From: JAEMQF01 sp049297615 | GTDB lineage: Bacteria > Pseudomonadota > Gammaproteobacteria > Burkholderiales > Burkholderiaceae_C | Length of the DNA: 20,731 nucleotides | NCBI GenBank assembly: GCA_049297615.1 | Contig: JBAQUQ010000467.1 | Span: 1-20,731 of the forward strand | Reading direction: 5' to 3' | Shown: positions 5,474 through 14,783 of the stretch, piece after piece | How positions within the stretch are numbered: position 1 is the stretch's first letter | Layout: every line of letters starts with the position of its first letter | Position numbers and translations under genes: made by a program | The notes under the pieces: model-generated | What the model saw: only the letters and a program-made list of their open reading frames with translations | Told to the model about the DNA's origin: nothing | The model's database searches: none

Positions 5474-8400
5474 TCAGACCAGCACACGCTCGATACCGCC
5501 GTCGTTCGCGCGTGCGACGTACTGCGGCATCCATTCGGGCCCGAGAATTCGATTCGCCATTTCGACGACGATGTAGTCGGCCTCTAACAGGCCGTTGTTC
5601 AGATCGCCCTTGTAGCGACTCAGTCCTTGCAAGCAACTCGGGCAGGAGGTGAGGATCTTCAGGTTGCCGCGCTCCGCCCTTGGGGCGGCCGCTGCACCAC
5701 CTGCGGCGCCCTCGCCGCCCGCCATCATCGCGCGCAGCTCGGTTTCATCCCGGCGCAGCTCTTCTTCCTTGCGAAAACGGATCTGCGTCGAGATGTCCGG
5801 CCTTGTCACGCCCAAGGTGCCGCTTTCGCCGCAGCAGCGTTTGCTTTCCACCACGTTGGCGCCGAGCAAGGCCTTCACGGTCTTCATCGGTTCTTGCAGC
5901 TTCATCGGGCTGTGGCAGGGGTCGTGGTAGAGGTAGCCGCCCTTGCCGCCCAGCGTGATTCCCTTTTCCAAAAGAAACTCATGGATGTCGACGATGCGGC
6001 TGCCGGGGAAGATGTCCTCGAATTTGTACCCCTGCAACTGGTCGTAGCACGTGCCGCAGCTCACCACCACCGTCTTGATGTCGAGGTAGTTGAGCGTATT
6101 CGCGACGCGGTGGAACAACACGCGGTTGTCGGTGATGATTTTGTCGGCTTTATCGAATTGGCCGCTGCCGCGCTGCGGGTAGCCGCAGCACAGATACCCT
6201 GGCGGCAGCACCGTCTGCACACCGGCGTGCCACAACATCGCTTGGGTGGCCAGGCCCACTTGCGAAAACAGTCGCTCCGAGCCGCAGCCGGGGAAATAGA
6301 ACACGGCTTCAGTGTCGGCAGTGGTTTTTTCCGGGTCTCGGATGACGGGGACGTATTCCTTGTCCTCGATGTCGAGCAAGGCGCGCGCCGTTCGCTTGGG
6401 CAGGCCGCCGGGCATCTTCTTGTTGATGAAGTGCACCACCTGCTCCTTCATCGGTGCCGGGCCATTGGTTGCGGGCGGCGCGGCGGTTTGTTTGTTGGCC
6501 AGGCCGCGCAGCAGGTCATTCGCCATGCGCTGCGCTTTGAAGCCGACGTCGACCATGGCGCGGCGCAGCAGGCGGATCGTCTGCGGATTCGTCGCGTTGA
6601 GGAACAACATCGCCGCCGTGTTGCCTGGTCGAAAGCTCTTCTGCCCCATCTTGCGCAGCAAGTTGCGCATATTCATCGAGACCTCGCCGAAGTCGATATT
6701 CACCGGGCATGGGCTCAGGCACTTGTGGCACACGGTGCAGTGGTCGGCGACGTCTTCGAATTCGTGCCAATGTTTGACGCTGATGCCGCGGCGCGTCTGC
6801 TCTTCGTAGAGAAAGGCTTCGACCAATAACGAAGTCGCGAGAATCTTGTTGCGCGGGCTGTACAGCAAGTTAGCGCGCGGCACATGCGTGGCGCACACCG
6901 GTTTGCACTTGCCGCAGCGCAGGCAGTCTTTCATGCTGTCGGCGATCGCGCCGATGTCGCTGCGCTGCATGATCAGCGACTCGTGCCCCATCAGGCCGAA
7001 GCTCGGCGTGTAGGCATTCGTGAGGTCGGCCTTGAGCGAGGCGTCGCGCAGCAGCTTGCCTTTGTTGAAATGGCCGTCGGGGTCGATGCGGTGTTTGTAG
7101 GCGCTGAACTCCGCGAGTTCGTCGTCGCTCAGGAATTCGAGTTTGGTGATGCCGATACCGTGCTCGCCCGAGATCACGCCGTCCAGGCTGCGCGCGAGCT
7201 TCATGATGCGCGCCACCGCTTCGTGCGCGGTTTGCAGCATCTGATAGTTGTCGCTGTTCACGGGGATATTGGTGTGCACATTGCCGTCACCGGCATGCAT
7301 GTGCAGGGCCACCCAGACGCGGCCGCGCAGCACCTCTTGGTGAATGCGCTGGCATTCGTCGACGACGGGGCTGAGGGCCGAGCCGGAAAACAGGCTGCGC
7401 AGCGGTGCGCGGATTTGCGTTTTCCACGAGGCGCGCAGCGTGTGGTCTTGCAGAAGCGCGAAGAGCGTGCCGGCGCTTTCGGGCTGCACTTCGTCGAGGT
7501 GCGCGAGCCAGTGGCTCCACAGTGCGCGGATCTCGCCCAGCAGCGTCAAGGCCTGCTGCACCCGGTCTCCCAGCAACTCCGCCGAGGCGATCTGGCTGGC
7601 GTCGTCGCTCTTGCCCAGGGGCAACTGGCCGGTCTCGAAAAACGCCTGGAGCGCGTCGATCAACTCCAACTTGTTCCGCAGCGACAGTTCGATATTGATG
7701 CGCTCGATGCCATCGGTGTATTCGCCCATGCGCGGCAGGGGAATCACCACGTCTTCGTTGACTTTGAACGCATTCGTGTGTTTGCTGATCGCCGCGGTGC
7801 GTTTGCGATCGAGCCAGAACTTCTTGCGCGCCTCGGCGCTGACGGCCACAAAGCCTTCGCCGCCGCGGCTGTTCGCCAGGCGCACGACTTCCGACGCGGC
7901 GCGCGCCACGGCGTCGGCGTCTTCCCCGGCGATATCGCCCACCAGCACCATTTTGGGCAGAACCGACGCGGCATTGCCCGCGCTGCCGCGTTTGCTCTTG
8001 GTCGCGTAGCCCACCGCCTTCAAATACCGGTCGTCGAGGTGCTCGAGCCCGGCCATCAGCACCGGGGACAGCGCACCCCCGTCCGGTCCGGTGCGGCCGG
8101 CACGCGCCTGCTCGAACATGTAGTCCTTGATGTCGACGATCGAGGGCACGGCGTCTTTGGCGTTGCCGAAGAATTCGAGGCAGACGGTGCGCGTGAACGC
8201 CGGCATTTTGTGCAGCACCCAGCGCGCCGAGGTGATGATCCCGTCGCAGCCTTCTTTCTGAATCCCGGGCAAGCCGGCAAGGAACTTGTCGGTCACGTCC
8301 TTGCCCAGGCCCTCTTTGCGAAACGTCGAGCCTGGAATGTCGAGCCGCTCGGTGCGCTCGAGGCGTCTGCCGGTGGCGTCGAAATAGCGCAACTCGAAGC

Positions 8401-9490
8401 TCGCCATCGGCGCGTCGTGAATCTTGCCCAGGTTGTGGTTCAGCCGCACCACTTCGAGCCACTTGGCCTGCGGCGTGACCATGCGCCACGACGCCAGGTT
8501 GTCCAGCGCCGTGCCCCACAACACGGCTTTTTTGCCCCCCGCGTTCATCGCCACATTGCCGCCGATGCACGAGGCCTCGGCCGACGTGGGGTCGACGGCG
8601 AACACGAGACCCGCGCCCTCTGCCGCGTCGGTGACACGCTGGGTCACGACGCCGGCTTCCGTCCAGATGGTGGCGACTTCGCGCTCCAGGCCGGCCAGGC
8701 GTTTCATTTCCACGCCGCTCATCGCCTCGAGCTTTTCGGTATTGATGACGGCGCTGTTCCAGGTCAATGGAATCGCGCCGCCGGTGTAGCCGGTGCCGCC
8801 GCCGCGCGGGATGATCGTCAGGCCGAGTTCGATGCACGCCGCCACCAAGCCGGCCATCTCGGCCTCGGTGTCGGGTGTGAGCACGACGAAGGGGTATTCG
8901 ACGCGCCAGTCGGTCGCGTCGGTGACGTGCGAGACGCGGCTCAGGCCGTCGAACCTGACATTGTCTTTGGCGGTGTGGCGGCGCAGCACGCGCGTGGCGC
9001 GGCGGCGCAATTCGGCCACCGCCGCGAAGTGCACCTCGAAGCGCTGCACCGCCGCCGCCGCCGCTTGCAGCAGTTCGCCGACGTTCGTGTCGCGCTGCGA
9101 AACTGCCAGGGCGCCGTCGGCGCCCTCAGGCGCATCGGGTTTGCGCCGCAGTTCGACTTCGCGCAGCCTGTGGCGCAGCGCGTCGATCAGCAACTTGCGG
9201 CGTTTCGGGTTGTCGAGCAAGTCGTCTTGCAGGTAAGGATTGCGCTGCACGACCCAGATGTCGCCCAGCACCTCGTAGAGCATGCGCGCCGAGCGCCCGG
9301 TCTGGCGCTCTTTACGCAGTTGGTTCAGCACCTCCCAAGCGCGATTGCCGAGCAGGCGGATGACGATCTCGCGATCCGAGAACGAGGTGTAGTTGTAGGG
9401 AATCTCGCGCAGGCGCGGCGTATTCACGGCCGATACATTGCCGGCCGATTGCACGGCAGCGATCCGGGTCAGTGGCAGAGGGGCGTTCAT
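5474..9490 (-). CDS. Fused FAD-linked oxidase / 4Fe-4S / CCG-domain oxidoreductase (DUF3683 type)
   Basis: This 1338-aa protein joins what are separate GlcD-like and GlcF-like subunits in glycolate oxidase. In order: an N-terminal DUF3683-like part (about 20-110); an FAD_binding_4 domain with PRGGGTGYTGG (228-238); a C-terminal FAD-oxidase domain with HMHAGDGNVHTN and SGEHGIG (roughly 725-775); two 4Fe-4S motifs, CLRCGKCKPVC (about 850) and CTVCHKCLSPCP (about 915); and two CCG domains with PGCGSE, LCCGYP, SCGTCYDQL, then HDPCHSP, CCGESG, SCPSCLQGL. It probably oxidises a 2-hydroxy acid such as D-lactate or glycolate and passes electrons through the clusters to a quinone or similar acceptor. 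The substrate cannot be read from sequence. ATG 9490 is preferred. A GTG at 9514 would add 8 residues, and neither has a strong ribosome site. It is divergent from ugpB. Confidence 0.9.
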   Translation of the reverse strand: MNAPLPLTRIAAVQSAGNVSAVNTPRLREIPYNYTSFSDREIVIRLLGNRAWEVLNQLRKERQTGRSARMLYEVLGDIWVVQRNPYLQDDLLDNPKRRKLLIDALRHRLREVELRRKPDAPEGADGALAVSQRDTNVGELLQAAAAAVQRFEVHFAAVAELRRRATRVLRRHTAKDNVRFDGLSRVSHVTDATDWRVEYPFVVLTPDTEAEMAGLVAACIELGLTIIPRGGGTGYTGGAIPLTWNSAVINTEKLEAMSGVEMKRLAGLEREVATIWTEAGVVTQRVTDAAEGAGLVFAVDPTSAEASCIGGNVAMNAGGKKAVLWGTALDNLASWRMVTPQAKWLEVVRLNHNLGKIHDAPMASFELRYFDATGRRLERTERLDIPGSTFRKEGLGKDVTDKFLAGLPGIQKEGCDGIITSARWVLHKMPAFTRTVCLEFFGNAKDAVPSIVDIKDYMFEQARAGRTGPDGGALSPVLMAGLEHLDDRYLKAVGYATKSKRGSAGNAASVLPKMVLVGDIAGEDADAVARAASEVVRLANSRGGEGFVAVSAEARKKFWLDRKRTAAISKHTNAFKVNEDVVIPLPRMGEYTDGIERINIELSLRNKLELIDALQAFFETGQLPLGKSDDASQIASAELLGDRVQQALTLLGEIRALWSHWLAHLDEVQPESAGTLFALLQDHTLRASWKTQIRAPLRSLFSGSALSPVVDECQRIHQEVLRGRVWVALHMHAGDGNVHTNIPVNSDNYQMLQTAHEAVARIMKLARSLDGVISGEHGIGITKLEFLSDDELAEFSAYKHRIDPDGHFNKGKLLRDASLKADLTNAYTPSFGLMGHESLIMQRSDIGAIADSMKDCLRCGKCKPVCATHVPRANLLYSPRNKILATSLLVEAFLYEEQTRRGISVKHWHEFEDVADHCTVCHKCLSPCPVNIDFGEVSMNMRNLLRKMGQKSFRPGNTAAMLFLNATNPQTIRLLRRAMVDVGFKAQRMANDLLRGLANKQTAAPPATNGPAPMKEQVVHFINKKMPGGLPKRTARALLDIEDKEYVPVIRDPEKTTADTEAVFYFPGCGSERLFSQVGLATQAMLWHAGVQTVLPPGYLCCGYPQRGSGQFDKADKIITDNRVLFHRVANTLNYLDIKTVVVSCGTCYDQLQGYKFEDIFPGSRIVDIHEFLLEKGITLGGKGGYLYHDPCHSPMKLQEPMKTVKALLGANVVESKRCCGESGTLGVTRPDISTQIRFRKEEELRRDETELRAMMAGGEGAAGGAAAAPRAERGNLKILTSCPSCLQGLSRYKGDLNNGLLEADYIVVEMANRILGPEWMPQYVARANDGGIERVLV

Positions 9491-9569
9491 CGGCGCCGGG
9501 TGCTTTGCGGGCACTCGTCTTGGCTGGGGCGGGCGATCGTACCGCAGCGTAGTGTTGAGGCGATCGCCC

Positions 9570-9590
9570 CAACGGGGGTATCCCCCGTTG
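9570..9590. promoter_or_regulatory. Perfect hairpin in the divergent promoter region
   Basis: CAACGGGGG-TAT-CCCCCGTTG is a 9-bp perfect inverted repeat with a 3-nt centre, midway in the 211-bp gap between the oxidoreductase gene and ugpB. It may be an operator for one or both genes, or part of a 5' untranslated hairpin. No T-run follows on either strand, so an ordinary terminator is unlikely. No good two-half Pho box is seen nearby. Confidence 0.5.
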
Positions 9591-9701
9591 CCCTGGCCAG
9601 GCTTCCACGGGATAAACGCAGCTTCAGAACTGTCACTCGGGCGCCACTGGCCCGCGTGCGCAGCCGAGCCGACCCTTCACAGCGACATCCACGGAGTTCC
9701 C

Positions 9702-11015
9702 ATGAAATCACGATCTTTCCTTTCAAGCTCTTTCACGCTTGCCGTTGCGCTGGCTGCTCCGGCGCATGCCCAGGTGGAAGTCCAGTGGTGGCATTCGATG
9801 GGCGGGGCCCTGGGCGAATGGGTCAACGACCTGGCCAAAGACTTCAACGCGAGTCAGACTGCGTACAAGGTTGCGCCCACGTTCAAAGGGACCTATGACG
9901 AATCGATGACTGCGGCGATCGCCGCGTTTCGCTCCGGCAACGCGCCGCACATCCTGCAGGTGTTCGAAGTCGGCACGGCGACGATGATGGCGAGCAAGGG
10001 CGCTATCGTCCCGGTGGCCAAGGTGATGGCCGACGGCGGCCAGAAGTTCGACCCCAAGATCTACGTGCCGGCCGTGGCCGGTTACTACACGGCACCGAAC
10101 GGCCAGATGCTGAGCTTCCCGTTCAACAGCTCGACGCCGGTGTTCCACTACAACAAGGATGCTTTCAAAGCGGCCGGCATCGACCCGAATCAACCGCCCA
10201 AGACCTGGCCCGAAGTGGCCCTGGCCGCGGCTAAGCTCAAAGCGTCGGGCCACAAGTGCCCGTTCACGACAAGCTGGGGAAGCTGGACCCAGCTGGAAAG
10301 CTTCTCGGCCTGGCACAACACGCTGTTCGCGACCAAGAACAACGGCTTCGGCGGCCTGGACACGCGCCTGGCGTTCAACACGCCGCTGCACGTGCGCCAC
10401 ATCGAGAACCTGGCGAATATGGCCAAGCAGGGCCTGTTCATCTACAAGGGCCGCGGCAACGCAGCCGACGCGACTTTCGTTTCCGGCGAATGCGCGATGG
10501 CCACCGCTTCGTCGGCGCTGTACGGCAATATCAAGCGCAATGCGAAGTTCGCCTCGGGAATCTCGACACTGCCGTATTACCCCGACGTGCCGGGCGTGCC
10601 GCAAAACACAGTGATCGGCGGCGCAAGTCTGTGGGTCATGTCGGGCAAGAAGGCTGACGAATACAAAGGCGTGGCCGCATTCTTCGCCCATCTGTCCAAG
10701 GCCGATGTGGCTGCCGCGAGCCACCAGCGCACCGGTTACCTGCCTGTGACCCTGCCCTCGTTCGAGCTGACCGACAAGAGCGGCTTCTACAAGCAGAACC
10801 CCGGCACCGACGTCTCGGTGACGCAGATGATTCGCAAGACGACGGAGAAGTCGCGCGGCATTCGCCTGGGCAACTTCGTGCAGATCCGCACCATCATCGA
10901 CGAGGAGATGGAAAACATCTGGAGCGGCAAGAAGTCGGCGAACGAGGGACTGGATGCTGCGGTCAAGCGCGGCAACGAGCAGCTCGAACGCTTCGAGAAA
11001 GCAAACAATTCCTAG
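9702..11015 (+). CDS. ugpB: sn-Glycerol-3-phosphate ABC transporter, substrate-binding protein UgpB
   Basis: UgpB is the periplasmic receptor for sn-glycerol-3-phosphate and glycerophosphodiesters, delivering them to the UgpAE permease. The ATG at 9702 has a GGAG ribosome site (ACGGAGTTCCC). The 437-aa product has a Sec signal peptide with a probable cut after AHA (residue 23). The mature start VEVQWWHSMGG is typical of UgpB. Other family stretches include GTYDESMTAAIAAFR, FEVGTATMM, FPFNSSTPVFHYNKDAF and GIRLGNFVQIR. Length agrees with E. coli UgpB (438 aa). It is first in a five-gene operon in the order B-A-E-C-Q, the same as in E. coli. An 89-bp spacer with a strong hairpin follows it. Confidence 0.94.
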   Translation: MKSRSFLSSSFTLAVALAAPAHAQVEVQWWHSMGGALGEWVNDLAKDFNASQTAYKVAPTFKGTYDESMTAAIAAFRSGNAPHILQVFEVGTATMMASKGAIVPVAKVMADGGQKFDPKIYVPAVAGYYTAPNGQMLSFPFNSSTPVFHYNKDAFKAAGIDPNQPPKTWPEVALAAAKLKASGHKCPFTTSWGSWTQLESFSAWHNTLFATKNNGFGGLDTRLAFNTPLHVRHIENLANMAKQGLFIYKGRGNAADATFVSGECAMATASSALYGNIKRNAKFASGISTLPYYPDVPGVPQNTVIGGASLWVMSGKKADEYKGVAAFFAHLSKADVAAASHQRTGYLPVTLPSFELTDKSGFYKQNPGTDVSVTQMIRKTTEKSRGIRLGNFVQIRTIIDEEMENIWSGKKSANEGLDAAVKRGNEQLERFEKANNS

Positions 11016-11061
11016 TCGGACTTGTTTGCTTCGCGGCTGAAATGACGGCACCCCTGCCCGT

Positions 11062-11084
11062 CCCTCCCCGCCGGGCGGGGAGGG
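11062..11084 (+). promoter_or_regulatory. Intercistronic hairpin between ugpB and ugpA
   Basis: CCCTCCCCGC-CGG-GCGGGGAGGG is a perfect 10-bp GC stem with a 3-nt loop, 46 bp after the ugpB stop and 20 bp before the ugpA start. Such hairpins after binding-protein genes (as in malE-malF) shield the upstream mRNA or cause partial termination, giving more receptor than permease. No T-run follows, so mRNA protection is more likely than full termination. Confidence 0.72.
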
Positions 11085-11104
11085 CCTAGTCAGAAAGACC
11101 GAAC

Positions 11105-11995
11105 TTGGCCGTCGAGAAACGCGTTCGCTTCAAGAGCTGGTGGCTGCCCTGGGCGCTGATCGCGCCGCAGATGGCCATCATCTTGGTGTTCTTTTTCTGG
11201 CCCGCGGCGCAGGCGGTTTACCAAAGTGTGCTCTCGCAGGACGCGTTCGGCACGTCGACGAAGTTCGTCGGCGGCGAGAATTTCGAGCGTCTGTGGAACG
11301 ACGAGACCTACCTCGCATCGTTCTCCACCACGGCCGTGTTCTCGGTGCTGGTGGCCGGCCTGGGCTTGGCCATCGCCTTGCTGCTGGCGGTGATGGCCGA
11401 CGGCGTGGTGCGCGCGGCGGCGGCGTACAAGACCCTGCTGATTTGGCCCTATGCCGTGGCCCCTGCGGTGGCGGGCGTGCTGTGGCTGTTCATGTTCGCG
11501 CCGTCGGTGGGCATCGTCAGCTATGCACTGCGCGCCGTCGGTTTCGAGTGGAACCACCTGCTCGACGGCACGCACGCGATGGCATTGATCGTATTCGCCG
11601 CGGTGTGGAAGCAGATCTCGTACAACTTCCTGTTCTTCCTCGCCGGCTTGCAGTCGATTCCCAAGAGCCTGATCGAGGCCGCCGCGATCGACGGTGCGCA
11701 CCCGTGGCGGCGCTTCTGGACCATCGTGTTTCCGCTGCTGTCGCCGACCACGTTCTTCCTGCTCGTCATCAATATCATCTACGCCTTCCTCGAAACTTTC
11801 GCCATCGTCGACGCAGCGACCAATGGCGGCCCGGGCAAGGACACCGCGATCCTGGTCTACAAGCTGTACTACGACGGCTTCAAGGCACTCGACCTGGGCG
11901 GCTCTGCCGCGCAATCGGTGGTGTTGATGACGATCCTGATCGCGCTCACCGTGGTGCAGTTCAGGTTCATCGAAAAGAAGGTCAATTACTCATGA
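11105..11995 (+). CDS. ugpA: sn-Glycerol-3-phosphate ABC transporter permease UgpA
   Basis: UgpA is one of two inner-membrane permease subunits of the Ugp importer. The 296-aa product has about six hydrophobic segments, the first at 13-35 (after KRVRFKSW). It carries the cytoplasmic EAA loop EAAAIDGAHPWRRFWTIVFP (191-210) that docks on the UgpC ATPase. The start is TTG at 11105. It gives the expected N-terminus (EKRVRFKSWWLPWALIAPQ resembles UgpA of other bacteria), and no ATG or GTG lies in frame between it and the first membrane segment. A rare TTG start with only a weak purine tract (CAGAAAGA) predicts low translation, in keeping with the hairpin before it. ugpE begins 15 bp after the stop. 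Confidence 0.93.
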   Translation: MAVEKRVRFKSWWLPWALIAPQMAIILVFFFWPAAQAVYQSVLSQDAFGTSTKFVGGENFERLWNDETYLASFSTTAVFSVLVAGLGLAIALLLAVMADGVVRAAAAYKTLLIWPYAVAPAVAGVLWLFMFAPSVGIVSYALRAVGFEWNHLLDGTHAMALIVFAAVWKQISYNFLFFLAGLQSIPKSLIEAAAIDGAHPWRRFWTIVFPLLSPTTFFLLVINIIYAFLETFAIVDAATNGGPGKDTAILVYKLYYDGFKALDLGGSAAQSVVLMTILIALTVVQFRFIEKKVNYS

Positions 11996-12010
11996 AAGCG
12001 ACGCTGCGCC

Positions 12011-12868
12011 ATGGTTGAACGCCGCCCCGTCCAGACCTTGTTGTCGCACCTGGTCCTGGTGCTGGGGGTGCTGGTCGTGGCGTTTCCGGTCTACGTGACG
12101 CTGATCGCGTCGACCCAGACCTCGCAACAGATCGTGACGAGTGTGCCGATGTCGATGCTGCCCGGCGGCCACATGCTCGAAACCTATGGCCTGGCATTGT
12201 TCGGCGGCGAGACCAGCTACGGCGGCAGGATCACGCCGGTGGCGCCGATGATGTTCGTCAGCCTGGTCAGCGCGCTCGTCATCGCGATCGGCAAGATCGC
12301 GATTTCGCTGCTCTCTGCATTCGCCGTCGTTTACTTCCGCTTCCCGTTTCGCAGCCTCGTGTTCTGGATGATCTTTGTCACCTTGATGCTGCCCGTGGAG
12401 GTGCGCATCTTCCCGACCTACCAGGTGGTGTCGGACCTGGGCATGCTCAACACCTATGCCGGTTTGACGGTTCCGCTCATCGCCTCGGCGACCGCGACCT
12501 TCCTGTTCCGCCAATTTTTCCTCACCGTTCCCGACGAGCTGACCGAGGCGGCGCGCATCGACGGCGCCGGGCCGATGCGTTTCTTCAAGGACATCCTGCT
12601 GCCGCTGTCGAGCACGTCGATCGCTGCGCTGTTCGTGATCCAGTTCATCTACGGCTGGAACCAGTACCTGTGGCCCTTGCTCGTGACCACCAATGAGTCG
12701 ATGTACCCGGTGGTGATGGGAATCAAGCGCATGTTCGTCGGCGGCGACGCGGCCAACGAGTGGAACGTGATCATGGCCACCGCGATCCTGGCGATGATCC
12801 CGCCGGCCATCGTCGTGCTGAGCATGCAGAAATGGTTCGTCAAGGGCCTGGTGGACTCCGAAAAGTAA
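12011..12868 (+). CDS. ugpE: sn-Glycerol-3-phosphate ABC transporter permease UgpE
   Basis: UgpE is the second permease subunit and pairs with UgpA in the inner membrane. The 285-aa product starts MVERRPVQTLLSH, as usual for UgpE, then has a first membrane segment (about 13-33) and five more. Its EAA loop is EAARIDGAGPMRFFKDILLP (179-198). Late family features are YGWNQYLWPLL and the terminal QKWFVKGLVDSEK, a strong UgpE marker. The spacing of 15 bp from ugpA and 12 bp to ugpC supports one transcript. The ATG at 12011 has no strong ribosome site, so translation may rely on ribosomes leaving ugpA. Confidence 0.94.
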   Translation: MVERRPVQTLLSHLVLVLGVLVVAFPVYVTLIASTQTSQQIVTSVPMSMLPGGHMLETYGLALFGGETSYGGRITPVAPMMFVSLVSALVIAIGKIAISLLSAFAVVYFRFPFRSLVFWMIFVTLMLPVEVRIFPTYQVVSDLGMLNTYAGLTVPLIASATATFLFRQFFLTVPDELTEAARIDGAGPMRFFKDILLPLSSTSIAALFVIQFIYGWNQYLWPLLVTTNESMYPVVMGIKRMFVGGDAANEWNVIMATAILAMIPPAIVVLSMQKWFVKGLVDSEK

Positions 12869-12880
12869 GGGCCGGCGACG

Positions 12881-13950
<1,070 letters not shown>

Positions 13951-13954
<4 letters not shown>

Positions 13955-14724
13955 AAGACTGGCCCTATCCGCTGTGGATCGCGCACCGTGGCGCTGGCAA
14001 GCTGGCACCCGAAAACACCCTCGCGGCGTTTCGGGTGGGCGCTGCGCACGGCTATCGCGCTTTCGAGTGCGACGTGAAACTCAGCGCCGACGGCGTGCCA
14101 TTCCTGCTGCACGATTCGACCCTGCAACGCACGACGTCCGCCAGCGGACCCGCCGGCGAGCGCAACTGGGGCGAGCTGGCTCGGCTCGATGCCGGCGCCT
14201 GGCACAGCCGCGCCTACGCGGGTGAAGCGCTGCCGAGCCTGGAGGGCATCGCGGCTTTTTGCCTGCACAACGGCCTTGCGCTGAACATCGAGATCAAGCC
14301 GACTGCGGGCACGGAGGAAAGCACCGGCCGCGCGGTAGCGCAAGAAGCCGCGCGGCTGTGGGCCGGTCAGGCGCTTGTGCCCTTGCTCAGCTCGTTTCGC
14401 CTCGAGGCCTTGCAAGCGGCCGCCCAGGGCGCAGCGCAATTGCCGCGCGCACTCCTGCTCGAGTCACTCTGGTCGGGCTGGTTCGATGCTGCGCAAGCGG
14501 TCGGCTGCGTCGCAGTCGTGACGAACCATCGACTCATGGACGCAGCCCTGATCGCCAGGCTGCACGACGCCGGCCTGCGCGCCTTGGCTTACACCGTGAA
14601 TGAAGCCGCCGACGCGCACCGGCTGCTCGCTCTGGGTATCGACGGCCTGATCACCGATGCGGTGGACCGCTTCGCACCGGCGCTTTGTCATCCCGGCGGA
14701 GCCCGGGATTCACCGGGCGATTGA
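13951..14724 (+). CDS. ugpQ: Cytoplasmic glycerophosphodiester phosphodiesterase UgpQ
   Basis: UgpQ hydrolyses glycerophosphodiesters brought in by the Ugp transporter to sn-glycerol-3-phosphate and an alcohol. The 257-aa protein has the GDPD TIM-barrel catalytic set: His12-Arg13 in AHRGAGKLAPENT, Glu39 and Asp41 in FECDV, His54 in LLHD, and Glu114/Lys116 in NIEIK. There is no signal peptide, which fits a cytoplasmic enzyme. Its ATG is coupled to ugpC by ATGA overlap. The domain should end near VDRFAPAL. The last 12 residues (CHPGGARDSPGD) and the stop codon come from a palindromic repeat, so the original C-terminus has been replaced or lengthened by that element. Confidence 0.94.
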
Positions 14725-14778
14725 TGGCAGTGGACCCCGACCCCGTATCGAACACGGGGCGGCGCTTTTGTCGGGATG
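14687..14778. repeat. Palindromic repeat element between ugpQ and the MFS gene
   Basis: The element begins with GTCATCCCGG-CGGAGC-CCGGGATTCAC (stem TCCCGG/CCGGGA), overlapping the last 12 ugpQ codons. It continues with a second hairpin CCCCGT-ATCGAAC-ACGGGG (14741-14759) and ends near TTTTGTCGGGATGGC. The ends resemble those of the 2132-2207 element. It separates two convergent genes and may serve as a two-way terminator, though no clean T-run follows the main stems. Confidence 0.65.
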
Positions 14779-14783
14779 GCGCA

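Noticed and set aside
9619..9636. Possible Pho box before ugpB
   Set aside because: Only the second half-site (CTGTCAC) is present. The first half at the required 11-bp spacing reads CAGCTTC and does not match.
6884..9898. A plus-strand open frame of about 1000 codons opposite the FAD/Fe-S oxidoreductase gene
   Set aside because: The minus strand encodes a protein with clear FAD, 4Fe-4S and CCG motifs. The plus frame gives a His/Ala/Arg-rich product with no family features, as expected from the mirror of GC-biased codons.
9723..11051. A minus-strand open frame spanning ugpB
   Set aside because: It is a codon-mirror shadow of ugpB, with no signal peptide, domain or ribosome site of its own.
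11992..12018. Eight-codon frame (MKATLRHG) bridging the ugpA stop and ugpE start
   Set aside because: It could aid translational coupling, but so short a frame is expected by chance and has no ribosome site of its own.
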